A stretch of DNA of 64,000 nucleotides, taken from NCBI RefSeq assembly GCF_029873635.1, contig NC_080419.1:67781323-67845322 (forward strand), given 5' to 3'. This DNA is from Malania oleifera. Taxonomy: Eukaryota > Streptophyta > Magnoliopsida > Santalales > Ximeniaceae. Positions 31,640 through 42,459 of the stretch are shown here, piece by piece; within the stretch, counting starts at the first letter, position 1, and every line of letters begins with the position of its first letter. The notes under the pieces were generated by a model, which saw only the letters and a program-made list of their open reading frames with translations, had not been told where the DNA came from and made no database searches. The translations under genes were made by a program, and so were the position numbers.

Positions 31640-32760
31640 ATGTTTGAAATCATGAGTAGAAAGGTGGTTGGTGCTGAAATTTCTAGCCAGCATAGTGAGA
31701 ATGAGAACCCTCCACAAGACTCATTATTCGCCTTGCAATTCATAAACAAAAGTTTGAAAGACTCAATACGGTTTTTGGGGAGTTTAGAGATAGATTGGAT
31801 AGACAAGATGCTGCAATTGATGCACTGAGAAGAGGGCAATCTAATGAAAGGTGGTGAAGGCCACATACTCCTCTAATTGATGAATTTGAACATGATATAG
31901 GTAGCAATGAAGCATGTGATAACGAACATGACGGTATGGGCAGAATTTCTTATCGAGGTGCTAGGCAAGAACGACAACCTTGATGGGAGCCAAGGGGTCA
32001 AGATAACATTGATAGAAACATCGGAAGCATCAAAATGAGGATCCCTCCTTTTCCATGGAAAAGTAGCTCGGATGTACACCTTGAAGGGGAGAGGAAGGTT
32101 GAGCTCAATTTTGAGTGTCATAACTACTCCGAAGAAACAAAGGTGAAATTGGCAGCTATGGAATTCATTGACTATGCACTGGTATGGTGGGATCAAATTC
32201 TTCTTGGTAGGCGTAGAGACATGGAAAGGCCTATTGAGATGTGGGATGAAATGAAGATGGTGATAAGGAAGCGATTTGTACCAAACCACTACTACCGAGA
32301 CTTACACCAACGCCTTCAAAGCGTCCAAGGTACCAAAAGTGTAGAGGACTACCATAAGGAGAAGGATATGGCAATGATTTGAGGAAATATTGAGGAAGAT
32401 AGAGAAGCTACGATGGCACAATTCTTATGCGAGTTGAACCGGGAAATCACTAACATAGTGGAGCTACAGCACTATGTGGAGTTAGAGGACATGGTGCATA
32501 TGACAATGAAAGTGAAGAGGCAACTTAAACACAAGGGTGGAAACAAGCATTCTACAACAACTTCGGCTTCCCATTCCACATGGAAACCGAATTGGGGGAA
32601 ATCAAAAGAAGAAAGGGTTGTTTCCAAATCCAAGGAAAAGAAGGAGAAAGGCAAAGACAAAGTGGGCAGCCATGGAAAAGGTACAACTTATTATTGACCT
32701 AGTAGGTATAGAAATACCAAGTGTTTTAGGTGTTGGGGACTTGCCATATTGTGCCACAAT
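31640..32760 (+). pseudogene. gag of J
   Basis: The start is near 31640-31655 (MSRKVVGAEISS). The retrotransposon gag core lies at 32035-32500: KIRMRIPPFPW-type start, VELNFECHNYSEETKVKLAA, YALVWWDQILL, RKRFVPNHYYRDLHQRLQ, then VELQHYVELEDMVHM. A stop at about 32380 and frameshifts near 31830-32030 break it. A lysine-rich segment leads to a CCHC knuckle near 32722-32765 (CFRCWG then, one frame over, HIVPQC). It would form the particle and bind RNA. Confidence 0.85.
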
Positions 32761-32765
32761 GCCCA

Positions 32766-33572
32766 AATAAAAGAGCAATAATTATGAGAGATGATGGTAC
32801 TGTTGATACTGATGATGAAAAGAGTGATCATGAGTCCATGCCTTCACTAGAAGAGTCTAGTGATGTTGAGTATGCTATCCATGGTGAGGAAATAGTAACT
32901 AGGAGTGCTTTAAACATGCATATGGTGAAAGATGAAAATGAGGAGCAATGTGAGAATATATTTCATACTCGATGTTACATCCATGATAAGGTGTGTAGCA
33001 TGATCATCGATGGAGGGAGCTACACTAACGTAGCTAGTACCACATTAGTAGATAAGTTGGGGTTGCAATGCATAAAACATCCTTGGTCTTACAAACTTTA
33101 GTGGTTGAATGAGTGTGGGGAGGTTAGAGTGAATAAGCAAATGCTGATTGTATTTTCAATTGGAAAATATTCTGATGAGATTCTATGTGATGTGGTCCCT
33201 ATGCATGGTAGTCGCATCGTATTGGGCATGTCGTGGCAATATGATCGACATGTCACTCATGATGGGTTCAAGAATAAGTATTCCTTTATAAACGATGGGA
33301 GGAGTGTGACCCTTGTACCATTGACTCCTAAGCAAATGTGTGAAGATCAAGTGAGATTGAAAAGAGCAAGTGGTGGGAAAAACAAAAAAGAGGTTGAGAA
33401 TAAAACAAAAGGAGATGTAGAGAGCATTGAAAAAAAAAATAGAAAGAGAAGAGAAAATGAGGGCATGAGAGGAGCTAAAATTAGAAAAACAAAAAAACAA
33501 AAAAACAAAAAGAATTGTAAAAATGAGGGAAAAACAGCGAGAGAGGAAAAAGTGAGTTTGTATGCAAAATAA
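32766..33572 (+). pseudogene. Protease region of J
   Basis: After the knuckle and an acidic linker (DTDDEKSDHESMPSLEESSD), a retropepsin has CSMIIDGGSYTNVAS (about 32993-33040), with the DGGS form common in this gypsy group, and VLGMSW near 33220. A stop at about 33100 splits it. The tail (33400-33560) is an A-rich, lysine-rich low-complexity stretch that looks expanded. Confidence 0.82.
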
Positions 33573-34130
33573 AAAGTGTAAGAAAGCTTTTTATGCACAA
33601 AGACCTCTAGTTTTACTCATGTACAAGGAAGCATATTTGAGCGCTAACAAACTCACCTCTTCCTTGCCTAGTACTGTTGTTTCTTTACTGCATGAATACA
33701 AGGATGTCTTTCTTGTAGACATGCCCAATGGTTTGCCACCGATTAGAGGAATTGAACATCAAATTGACTTCATCCCCAGGGCTACGATTCCCAACTGTAT
33801 GGCCTATAAAAGCAGCCCTGGGGAGACTAAAGAACTTCAAAGACAAGTTGAGGAACTGCTAGCCAAGGGGCATATGAGAGAGAGCATGAGTCTATGTGCA
33901 GTACCTATGCTATTGTTACCAAAGAAAGATGGATCATAGAGGATGTGCGTGGACTATAGAGCCATCAATAAAATCACTGTAAAGTATTGCCATCCTATCC
34001 CTAGACTAGATGACATGTTAGATCAACTTCATGGCTCTTGCATCTTTTCTAAAATTGATTTAAAAAGTGGCTACCATCGAATAAGAATGAAACCCGGTGA
34101 TAAAAAGTGGCTACCATTCTACACCTTTAA
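33573..34130 (+). pseudogene. Reverse transcriptase of J, N-terminal part only
   Basis: The pieces are HEYKDVFLVDMPNGLPPIRG, IEHQIDFIPRATIPN, VPMLLLPKKDGS, then a stop, [27 protein letters not shown] and [19 protein letters not shown]. The sequence then jumps to the region before RNase H. The palm with the YVDD-type box is absent, so roughly 0.5-0.6 kb is missing compared with usual gypsy RTs. AAAAAGTGGCTACCAT at the junction (about 34100) repeats sequence at about 34062, so microhomology or a local duplication may be involved. Confidence 0.85.
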
Positions 34131-35600
34131 TTGAAGTGATAAAAAAAAAAAACATGGGGTTTAAATGGGGTAATGCACAAGAAAATGCCTTTAAAATGCT
34201 TAAAGATAGGTTATATTTTGCTCCATTTTTGCTTTTACTTGAGTTCACTAAAACTTTTGAGATTGAATGTGATGCCTCTGGGATTAGTATTGGAGTTGTT
34301 TTGATGCAAGATAAGTGTCTCATTGCATATTTTAGTGAAAAGCTCAATGGGGCTGCACTCCACGTATGATAAAGAACTGTATGCCTTGGTGAGGGCATTG
34401 GAGACGTGGCAACACTACTTGTAGCCTAAAGAATTCGTGATCCACTCTGATCATGAATCATTAAAGCATTTGAAGGGGCAAGGTAAGCTAAATCATCGCC
34501 ACACCAAATGGGTAGAGTTCATCGAAAACCTTCCCATATGATATTCAGTACAAGCAGGGGAAAGAGAATATCATGGCTGATGCGCTTTCTCGCAAGTATG
34601 CCTTAATTACCACACTTAGCACTAAGCTATTGGGTTTTGAGTACATAAAGGATTTATATGCTAAAGATTTTGATTTTTATAATGTGTAAGAGGCATGTGC
34701 TAAAGTTGTATTTCATAAATTCTATAGGCATGATGGATATTTGTTTAGGGAGAATAGACTTTGTGTGCCTAACTACTCTTTAAGAGAATTGCTTGTGCGA
34801 GAGTCACATAGCAGGGGTTTGATGCAAAATTTTGGGGTATAAAGACTTTAGATATTCTACATGAACACTTATTTTGGCCACATATACATAAATATGTAGA
34901 GAGGGTGTGTTCTAGATGCATATTATATAAACAAGCTAAGTCTAAGGTCTTAGCTCATGGCCTTTATACTGCTTTTCCTATACCTAGTGAAAGTTGAGTA
35001 GACATTTCAATGGATTCCATATTAGGTTTGCCTAGGTCCAAAGGGGGTATGGACTCTACATTTGTGGTGGTTGATAGATTTTCTAAAATGGAACATTTTA
35101 TTCCTGGCCATAAAAATGATGATGCCACAATATAGCCAGTTTATTCTTTAGGGACATTTTGCTATTGCATGGCATCCCTAGGACAATTATGAGTGATAGG
35201 GATGTTAAATTCGTTAGCTACTTTTGGAAGGTTATTTGGGGAAAGTTAGGAACTAAGCTATTGTTTTCTACTACTTGTCATCCTCAAACCAATGGTCAAA
35301 CCGAAGTAGTTAATCAGACTTTAGCTACCTTATTGCGTACGGTCATTCAAAGAAATTTAAAATCATGGGAAAAATGCATACCACTTGTTAAGTTTGCTTA
35401 TAATAGAATTGTGTATGCTTATACTAATTTTTATCCATTTGAAATTACTTATGGTTTTAATCCTTTGACTCCATTGGATTTGATATTGCTACCTATGAAT
35501 GAGATAGCTAGCTTAGATGGATGACACAAGGCTAACTTGGTGAAGAGGATCCATGAACAAGCACAGCAGCACGTCGAAAAGAAGAGCTGACAATATTCAT
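34131..35600 (+). pseudogene. RNase H and integrase of J
   Basis: RNase [21 protein letters not shown] (about 34258-34317), [10 protein letters not shown], then in other frames [32 protein letters not shown] and MADALSRKYA. Integrase: a zinc-binding part with CSRCILYKQAKS (near 34910), core with [13 protein letters not shown] (near 35010) and [21 protein letters not shown] (near 35190) and [17 protein letters not shown] (near 35273), so the D, D and E positions are visible. Frameshifts occur near 34370, 34840 and 35130. After 35600 only a decayed tail is left. Confidence 0.85.
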
Positions 35601-35860
35601 CTCAAGCCAATAAGGGGAACAAGTTTGTTTCTTTTGAACCGGGAGATTAGGTATGGGTGCATATGAGATAAGATATGTTTCCTAATAAAATGAAAACAAA
35701 GCTACACTCGAGGGGTGATGACCTTTTCAAGTGCTAGAAAAGTTCAATGGCTATGCATACAAGTTGGATCTACCAGGTGAGTATAAGGCCAATGCAACTT
35801 TCAACGATCTGATTTATCTCCTTTTGATGTAGGTGATGATTCAAGGATGAATCCTTTTGA

Positions 35861-35872
35861 GGAGAGGGGGAA
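35861..35872 (+). other. Polypurine tract of J
   Basis: GGAGAGGGGGAA directly before the 3' LTR start TGATATG. Confidence 0.85.
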
Positions 35873-36635
35873 TGATATGAACCAACAAGCTCATATTGCA
35901 CAGGACGATCTGCACATGCCGAGCAAACCCATCACAAAAGCTAGAGCCAAGAAGGTCAAGGAGGCTATGCAAGGACTAATTGAGAAGTTGCTTGAGCAAG
36001 AGTCAATAACGGTCATGGACACTAAAGAAAATGACTTTCTTAAAGAGCCTACGATGGTAAATTGGCTAAAGACGTGTGAAGCTGGAACCTTAACCCAATA
36101 GGCGCTGTTTGGGGAATTTTTATTGTTTTAATTAAAATATGGCTTAAATAGTGGGCCAATTGTGTCAATTAAGCATGGCATGTGACTTGCACATGTTTCA
36201 TTAAATGACATGACACATGGCATGTGATTTGCACATGTTTCATTAAATGACATGGCGTGTTTAAGGTTATTTGGGGTTATTTTATTGGCTAGATTGATGT
36301 CATAACCTATTTTTATCGGTCAGGCTGATCTCATGGGTTTCTTTTATTTTGTATAAGTAGCCAACTCTCTGTTGTATTGGAAAAGGAATATTTTTTGGCT
36401 GAATACAATTCCAAGTTAGGTTTATTTCTCTTCAAGTTCTTCATTCAACTTTCACCAAACTTATCAAAGGTGCTACCTTCGTGGTGTTCATCCATTAATT
36501 TGATATTCTTAGTTTTTGCTTCACGTCAAGTAATAGGTCAAGGATCTACTACCATGTTGAATCTTATTTTAGGTTTGGGGTTTTGATAAATTTGATTTGG
36601 GGTCTCCAGATGTTCATTCTTTGGGTTCCGTATCA
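35873..36635 (+). repeat. 3' LTR of J
   Basis: It starts TGATATGAACC and ends CCGTATCA, 763 bp, colinear with 30054-30814. CCATT follows. Confidence 0.93.
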
Positions 36636-36640
36636 CCATT

Positions 36641-37258
36641 TCCTTGGATTGTGCAATGGTTGAGGGATCGAAATGTTTTTGCCACAATGTTGGGTATCAG
36701 GCTAACCCCATTTTGAACTTAAGCCATAAAGGAGGTCGTTTCTTGGTCAATAACCCCAAATTCCTTAGGAAAAATTACCAACCCATAGATGGCAAGGGCC
36801 AATATACTCATGTGAGTTTCGTTTTTCTCTTCCCTTTCCATACGAGGTTTTTAGCTTCCCCAAGTCATGCTATTAGCCTCTTTTTTTATCTAAAGGTTTA
36901 TCTTTATAGCTTTAACTCTGTTCATCCTGTATAATTCCCTCCTAAAATACACTGCACGATTGTGTTTATATATCCCGTAAGTTGAACGATTCTTAATTAG
37001 GTGTAGTAGTGATTTCTACTCCTCAATAGTGGGAGCAATGTCTAGCCCTTCAAAAGTAAATCAGTGGTAGAAAAGGTTCCAAAATTCCACCAAGACATTC
37101 TCCACTTCTAAGTTCACTATCACATGCAGTAGGAATCTGATGTGACAGTATAACTGCGAGAATTTTATACTTCTTTCAACTGTCTAACTAGCATAGATGT
37201 TCCTCAATTCCTTCAGAGACTTAAATCTGGAATCAACCCTGACCCGAGCTGGCAACAC
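36641..37258. other. Unidentified segment X, right part
   Basis: Continues X after J. A plus-strand frame at 36644-36810 reads smoothly (KCFCHNVGYQANPIL, GGRFLVNNPKFLRKNYQP) and meets a GTGAGTTTCG at about 36811 that looks like a 5' splice site. This is the only hint of a host or captured exon; I do not recognise the protein. The rest shows nothing clear. K begins at 37259. Confidence 0.35.
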
Positions 37259-38531
37259 TGAAAAGTAAGGTGTATTCCCAAGTAGGGGGTGAATCGGGAT
37301 TTAAAAATTTCTTTGTGGATTCTTTTTATATGTTTAGTTAATTTTGAATCCCAGCTATGCTTCATTTCACATGTCACACACAAACACAATGATTAAGAAC
37401 CCTTTGAACTTTAACCAACTAATCACACAAGCATAATTGGTTTGCAATGGCTAATACTCAATCCAATCAATAAAATAAGTTTGACTTCACAATAAAATAG
37501 AAATTTCAACAAGCCTTCAAAATTCAAATTTTGATATCAAACAAGCTACTAGAGTTTAAATTTGTTAATGAACTTTGATATTTATTAACGTACCTCCTTT
37601 AATCAAGATTTCTGCAATCAATGTACTTTCTTTAATCAAAGTTTCCGCAATTACCAAAGTCAAATTAATTTCCTGCAATTAACTAAGCATCCATCCAATT
37701 TATAAATGCATAAAATTAAAGAGAGTAGGGTAAGGAGAGTGACACAGTATTTTTACAAGGTTCAGTCCAAGACCTACGTCCTTACCCTAAGCAAACCGCT
37801 GTGAGGATTTTCCTCTCCAACTTTTTTATTAGGCCAAAGTTATGACCTCCCTAACAAGAACCCCCTCTCGTTAGTACAATGATCCAATCCCCTGAACCGT
37901 CAACAAATCTCCCTAGCAAGAATCCCCTCTCGCTAGTCCAACGATTCAACAACCTGAATCGTCAAAAATCAACAAGATACAATTTGTGTACAATGACACT
38001 CTCAAAAGAGCTGATTAGTACAAATGAATGCACAACAAAGATACTTCAATTAAATATCAATATAGAAAGAATTGAAGCTCAAAAATTTATCACCGAGTTC
38101 TCTTTTGGATTTGAATTTCTCAGTAAGTGAGCAAAGAATCGTCTGATTTTATCAGCAAGAATTTTAGCAAGAACATCATAAGAGTGTTTGCAATAAAAGT
38201 TTTTGAAGAGCATGAACAATATAGCTTGAATGTTGTTTTCAATTTGTTGGTGTGTGAAATCTTTAGGTTTCCCATGTATTTATAGATGAAAGAAGCTTCC
38301 ATTTCATGTTCCCCAATTTGCTTTGAGTATTTCCCAAGTTGTTATAAAGTTTGGGGTCCAAGTAATCAAATTTGGAAACTTTTGTTCGCTGTTTAAATTT
38401 GATCGTATCATTAAGAAGTACAATCGACTAGACTATTAGGGTCAATTGCCTACTCTTTTTAAAACCAGGAACATTTCAAAGTCAAAATGGGCTCAGTCGC
38501 CTAAACTCATAGGGTCAATTGACTAGAACTA
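37259..38531 (-). repeat. 3' LTR of K, first part
   Basis: The plus strand starts TGAAAAGTAAGGTGTATTCCC and is colinear with 62505-63777. The TATA-like box is read from CCCATGTATTTATAG near 38270 and the word cluster starts near 38420 (CTCAGTCGCCTAAAC). It is cut at AACTA (38527-38531) by L and resumes at 54996. Confidence 0.88.
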
Positions 38532-39326
38532 TGTTGACTTTGGTGCCAACCCAAGAGGGGGTGAATTGGAGATTTAAAAATTTCTTCCTAGGTCAACCAA
38601 TCTAGTTACAGTCTTACGCAACCTAGGGGCAATCTAAGTATGTATAATGCAGTAGATATGATATATTAATCAATTTTAGTATATACAGCACAATTCCATT
38701 ATCTCTTAATTACATTCAGTAACGTGTCAATCAAATATGCATAATATTCAGCAAGGAAACTAAATCAAGCACAACACAGTATATAATACGGGAAAAGTAA
38801 AAGTGACGCCGAATATGTTATCGAGGTTCAGCAAAACTGCCTACGTCCCCGCCTTGGCTCACAAGCACAAGGATTCCACAAGGGCTCACTTCATAGGTGG
38901 AGCGGCACTGTTTACAACACCTTACCAGGATGGTGAACCTAACTTTTGTAACTAGGTCAAAGCCAATCCGGGACTTTTAATAGGGCAATTCTCCCTCTTC
39001 CGAACACACATCGGGTATGCAATCAAATATGAAATTTTTCGTACAATTTAAGCGCTTCTACACAAGCATATGTATACTACAATATAGTCTAGATAAATAT
39101 GCACACAGATGATAGCAATTATGCTTAGCACAAATGAAGTGTGCTAAGACTTAATCTAATGTAAATATACAATCAAGTCCTAAAGTGTATTTTCAAATAA
39201 TCTTTGAAACAAAGTATCAATATTAATCAATCACCACAAGTTTTAAAGAGTTCCAATTAGAGTATTCAAAATATCTCAAAGATAATTTTCTCAAAATATA
39301 GCTCAAGATATATTTGAAAAGTATGC
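38532..39326 (-). repeat. 3' LTR of L, first part
   Basis: The plus strand starts TGTTGACTTTGGTGCC and is colinear with 51550-52345, including the R-U5 block with TGCCTACGTCCCCGCC near 38840. Interrupted by M at TATGC (39322-39326). Confidence 0.88.
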
Positions 39327-41041
39327 TAAAAACCAAGTTGTAGTCCCAAGAGGTGGGGTGAATTGATTTGAAAATTTCTTTTAATTCTTTTCAAGAATCT
39401 TTAACCTCTTTTAATTGTTATTAATGAATTATTTAACCTAATTTAATTCTTTTAATGAATTCTTGATTTCTTGTTGATTTATCAAATACACAATAAATAC
39501 TTAAAACAATATTCAGTCCACAACCATATACCAACAAAGTACTTAAATCAATCAACCAAACCAATCAATTTTTCAATCAACCACCAAAGGATTCCACTAA
39601 ACTAGTTCCTTTCCAGGTGGAACAACACTGTTACACACTCCTTCAATAGGCAAAAGCACTGCCTCTCCAAGTGATATTACCTCACTCGGTCAGTCCTTCA
39701 ATAGGCTAGAGCTACACCTCTCTAAGCGATACCCCATGCTTAGCCAATGATCTAAACAATCCTTCGAGTCATCAATCTACAAGAATATCAAAAAGAATTT
39801 CTATGTACAAGAAACACTCTCTAGAAAGAGCAGGTTGGTACAAGTTCAGCACTATATACTTCAATGTAAAAATATCAATATGAAATATAATGAAGTTCAA
39901 GTGTAGAATTCACCAAATTCTTTCTTAGATGAGGATTACCAGTAGGAATTCAGAGTTGGAATGATCAACACTTCAGAATATCTCAGCAAAAGAGTTTTGC
40001 AATGAGTGAGCAAGAGAACTTTGTAAGAACAAGAGTGCTTTCAGCTTATCAATCTGATTTTTCAATTCTTGGTGTGCTTTGATTTGCAAAACTATGTATT
40101 TGTAGGCTTTCAAAAATGTTTTCATGCTGCCCAAGTTTACTTGAGGTAATTCCCAAGCTTTTAGAAAATATGGGGTACAAGCAATTGAAATTTAAACTTT
40201 AAAACAATTAAAAAATTTACCCTTTAACAGTGTTCAGACTTCTGAAGTATCGGGCTCAGACATATAAAGTTCCTTAATGCTTTGAAAATGTTGAACTAGA
40301 TACAAGGTCAGACGTCTGAAGTTGGGGTTCAAACTTCTGAAGTCCTGGGTTCAAATGACTAAAGTCAGGGTTCAGTCTTATAATCTGCTTCTGCCTGTTT
40401 TTAAGTTCCACCAATAAATCTTCAGGTGACTGAACTTAATCTTCGGTCTTCTGAAGTAATTCTTCAAATAACTGAGCTTAAACTTTAGTCTTCTAAAGTT
40501 GACTCTTCAGTCTTCTGGGCAATGACTTCGATCTTCTGAACTTTCCATTTTCTGAATTTTTTATTTTTAGTTTCCAAAATCTTGTTTGCTTTCTTTCTTT
40601 GCTCTTTTATAAAACATTTTCTGGGGTTTTAAAATAGGTCTCTAAGTCCATGTATTTCCCCTCAAGAGCTTCAAAATATTTCAAATGATATTGAAACATT
40701 AAAGTACTTACATAAAGACTTCTAAGACTTTTCACATTCTAAGTACTTGAGTCTTCATGCTTTGTCTTTCTTTAAGCCCTCTTGCTTTGCTTTTCTTTGG
40801 CTCTTTTGCTTTGCTTTTCTTTGGCTCTCAACAAATCATCCATGTCCTCATTTTCTTTAAGCTTAAATATATCATCTTTAAAACCATGCTTTTGATTCTT
40901 TATGTTTCATTTAATCCTTGTGAGCACTTTGACCTTTCTTTCACATATGTGAATCCTGAAATTACAACACTTAACCAAATATGTTATGCTCCACTTGTTT
41001 GTTAACATCAAAACAAGATTTTAAGCCTTGTAAGGCTAATA
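39327..41041 (-). repeat. 3' LTR of M, 1715 bp with internal deletion
   Basis: The plus strand starts TAAAAACCAAG (TGAAAACCAAG in the other copy) and ends GGCTAATA. It lacks about 466 bp present in the other LTR at 44614-45079; both deletion edges carry AACCAC. Word cluster at 40240-40560 of the type CTTCGGTCTTCTGAAG; TATA-like box read from TATGTATTTGTAGGC near 40093. Confidence 0.88.
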
Positions 41042-41071
41042 ATCTCCCCCTTTTTGATGATGACAAACAAG
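40994..41071 (-). other. Inverted repeat with PPT at the M 3' LTR junction
   Basis: CTTGTTTGTTAACATCAAAA (40994-41013) pairs with TTTTGATGATGACAAACAAG (41052-41071) at 18 of 20 positions. The sequence differs from the A and L stems but pairing is kept. The tract AAAAAGGGGGAGA (minus strand, about 41043-41055) lies at the inner edge; a second purine tract is at 41101-41112. Confidence 0.72.
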
Positions 41072-42459
41072 AAGCAAAAATTTGAGTAAGCCTTAAAAAG
41101 GTTCCCCCTTTCAATTATCATCATCTTGACAAACTTAACAATATCATGATCAATTTCAAAAAACTCTTTTACTATCATGCTCATCACATTATTCAAATTC
41201 AAGATCATTCAATATCAAATACTTCTCCCCCTTTCAAATTTTCAATATACCAAGCTTAATTGTTGCTTAAAACTAGTCCCCCTTTTGACATCAATCAAAA
41301 AAGTGGGATATCAAAAATCATATTTTGAGCATATGAATATCAAACATGCATATCAAGCATATATACACAATCAATTCATTATTCTTCAATATGGCATGTG
41401 TAGTGTGCTTCAATAGTCAAATAGTCATGAATTCAATTTAAAAATTTTATTAATTTATGATACCAATTAAAAACAATTTAAGCATTGAAAATTTCATATG
41501 ATACCAATTGACAATTAGGGAGGAATCATAATACAAGGAATAAGTCATATCACTCTTCTTGCATTTAATATATTCAGATTTGATACCAATTATGCTTTTA
41601 AGTTTATCATTCCATAATTCAAATATATCATGTATGTGCTCATGAGTACTAATTTCAAATACCAATATCATATCATTAACATCATAACATGCTCATGGAT
41701 ATAATTATGCTTATCATGCTCAAATACCAATGGAACTTATGATTTGTGATACCAACTGAACTTTTTAAATTATGATACTAATTAAAATATTCACGGATAC
41801 CAATATACTTTATACAAATCAAAGCTAATATCATATCATGCATGGCTCATGGATACTAAAAATACTAATATTATATCCTTCATAGCTCATAGATACCAAT
41901 ACAAAGAGCAGTACAAGACAAACAAATTTATCCATGTAATTTAGCATACATGGTCAATAATTAATCTCATATCAAAAGTCATGCTTATGCTCAATAATCT
42001 CATGCTTAAACTTGCAATATAGTGAACCATACATCATAAGTTAAGTCATGATCATACACATGTCTTTTGTACTTTCAGCATTTTAGCATTGAAGTATATA
42101 GCATATCAGCATATCATGTAAACAAGGAGCATATCATTATCATTTGCATTGTACTACAATATTGCTCAAGTGTTTCTCTTTCTCAAATATCTCTCATTCT
42201 CAAATATTTCTCATTTTGTTCAAAAATTGTTTCTTAATCAAAATATTCATGCAATAAGCTTGATTTTTGCTTTCTTTTGATCTCATGTGAATTTCCAAAC
42301 TTCATATTTCTTTCCAAATCTTAATACTTTTCAAGTTAAGGCTTGTATGAATCATCCTATGATTTTGGCCAACAATGTTATTTTTGTTTTTATTTTTTTC
42401 AATTTAATAGACGTCAATAAGCTTTAAATTTTTCTTTGAGATTTTCCATACAAGGCTTT
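41072..42459 (-). other. M noncoding region with repeated GATACCAAT
   Basis: No supported gene. Between 41459 and 41901, GATACCAAT or close variants occur about nine times at irregular spacing (41459, 41500, 41582, 41659, 41723, 41748, 41774, 41796, 41892), some preceded by CTCATGGA or CTCATAGA. The reverse complement, ATTGGTATC, is the core of this family's primer site. Confidence 0.6.

Larger units (their letters stand above)
30054..36635 (+). mobile_element. Ty3/gypsy element J, complete ends, TSD CCATT
   Basis: 6582 bp with LTRs of 761 and 763 bp, primer site, gag, protease, RT, RNase H, integrase and a polypurine tract in gypsy order. CCATT flanks both ends (30049-30053 and 36636-36640). 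The coding part has many frameshifts and an internal RT deletion, so it is defective. It is inserted in segment X. Confidence 0.93.

Noticed and set aside
33183..33598. Two long minus-strand frames in J
   Set aside because: They are antisense to the A-rich lysine-coding tail of the protease region; their Phe/Ser-rich composition is a by-product.
36121..36360. Repeated CATGTGACTTGCACATG segments as an independent satellite
   Set aside because: They occur at the same place in both J LTRs and are part of the LTR.
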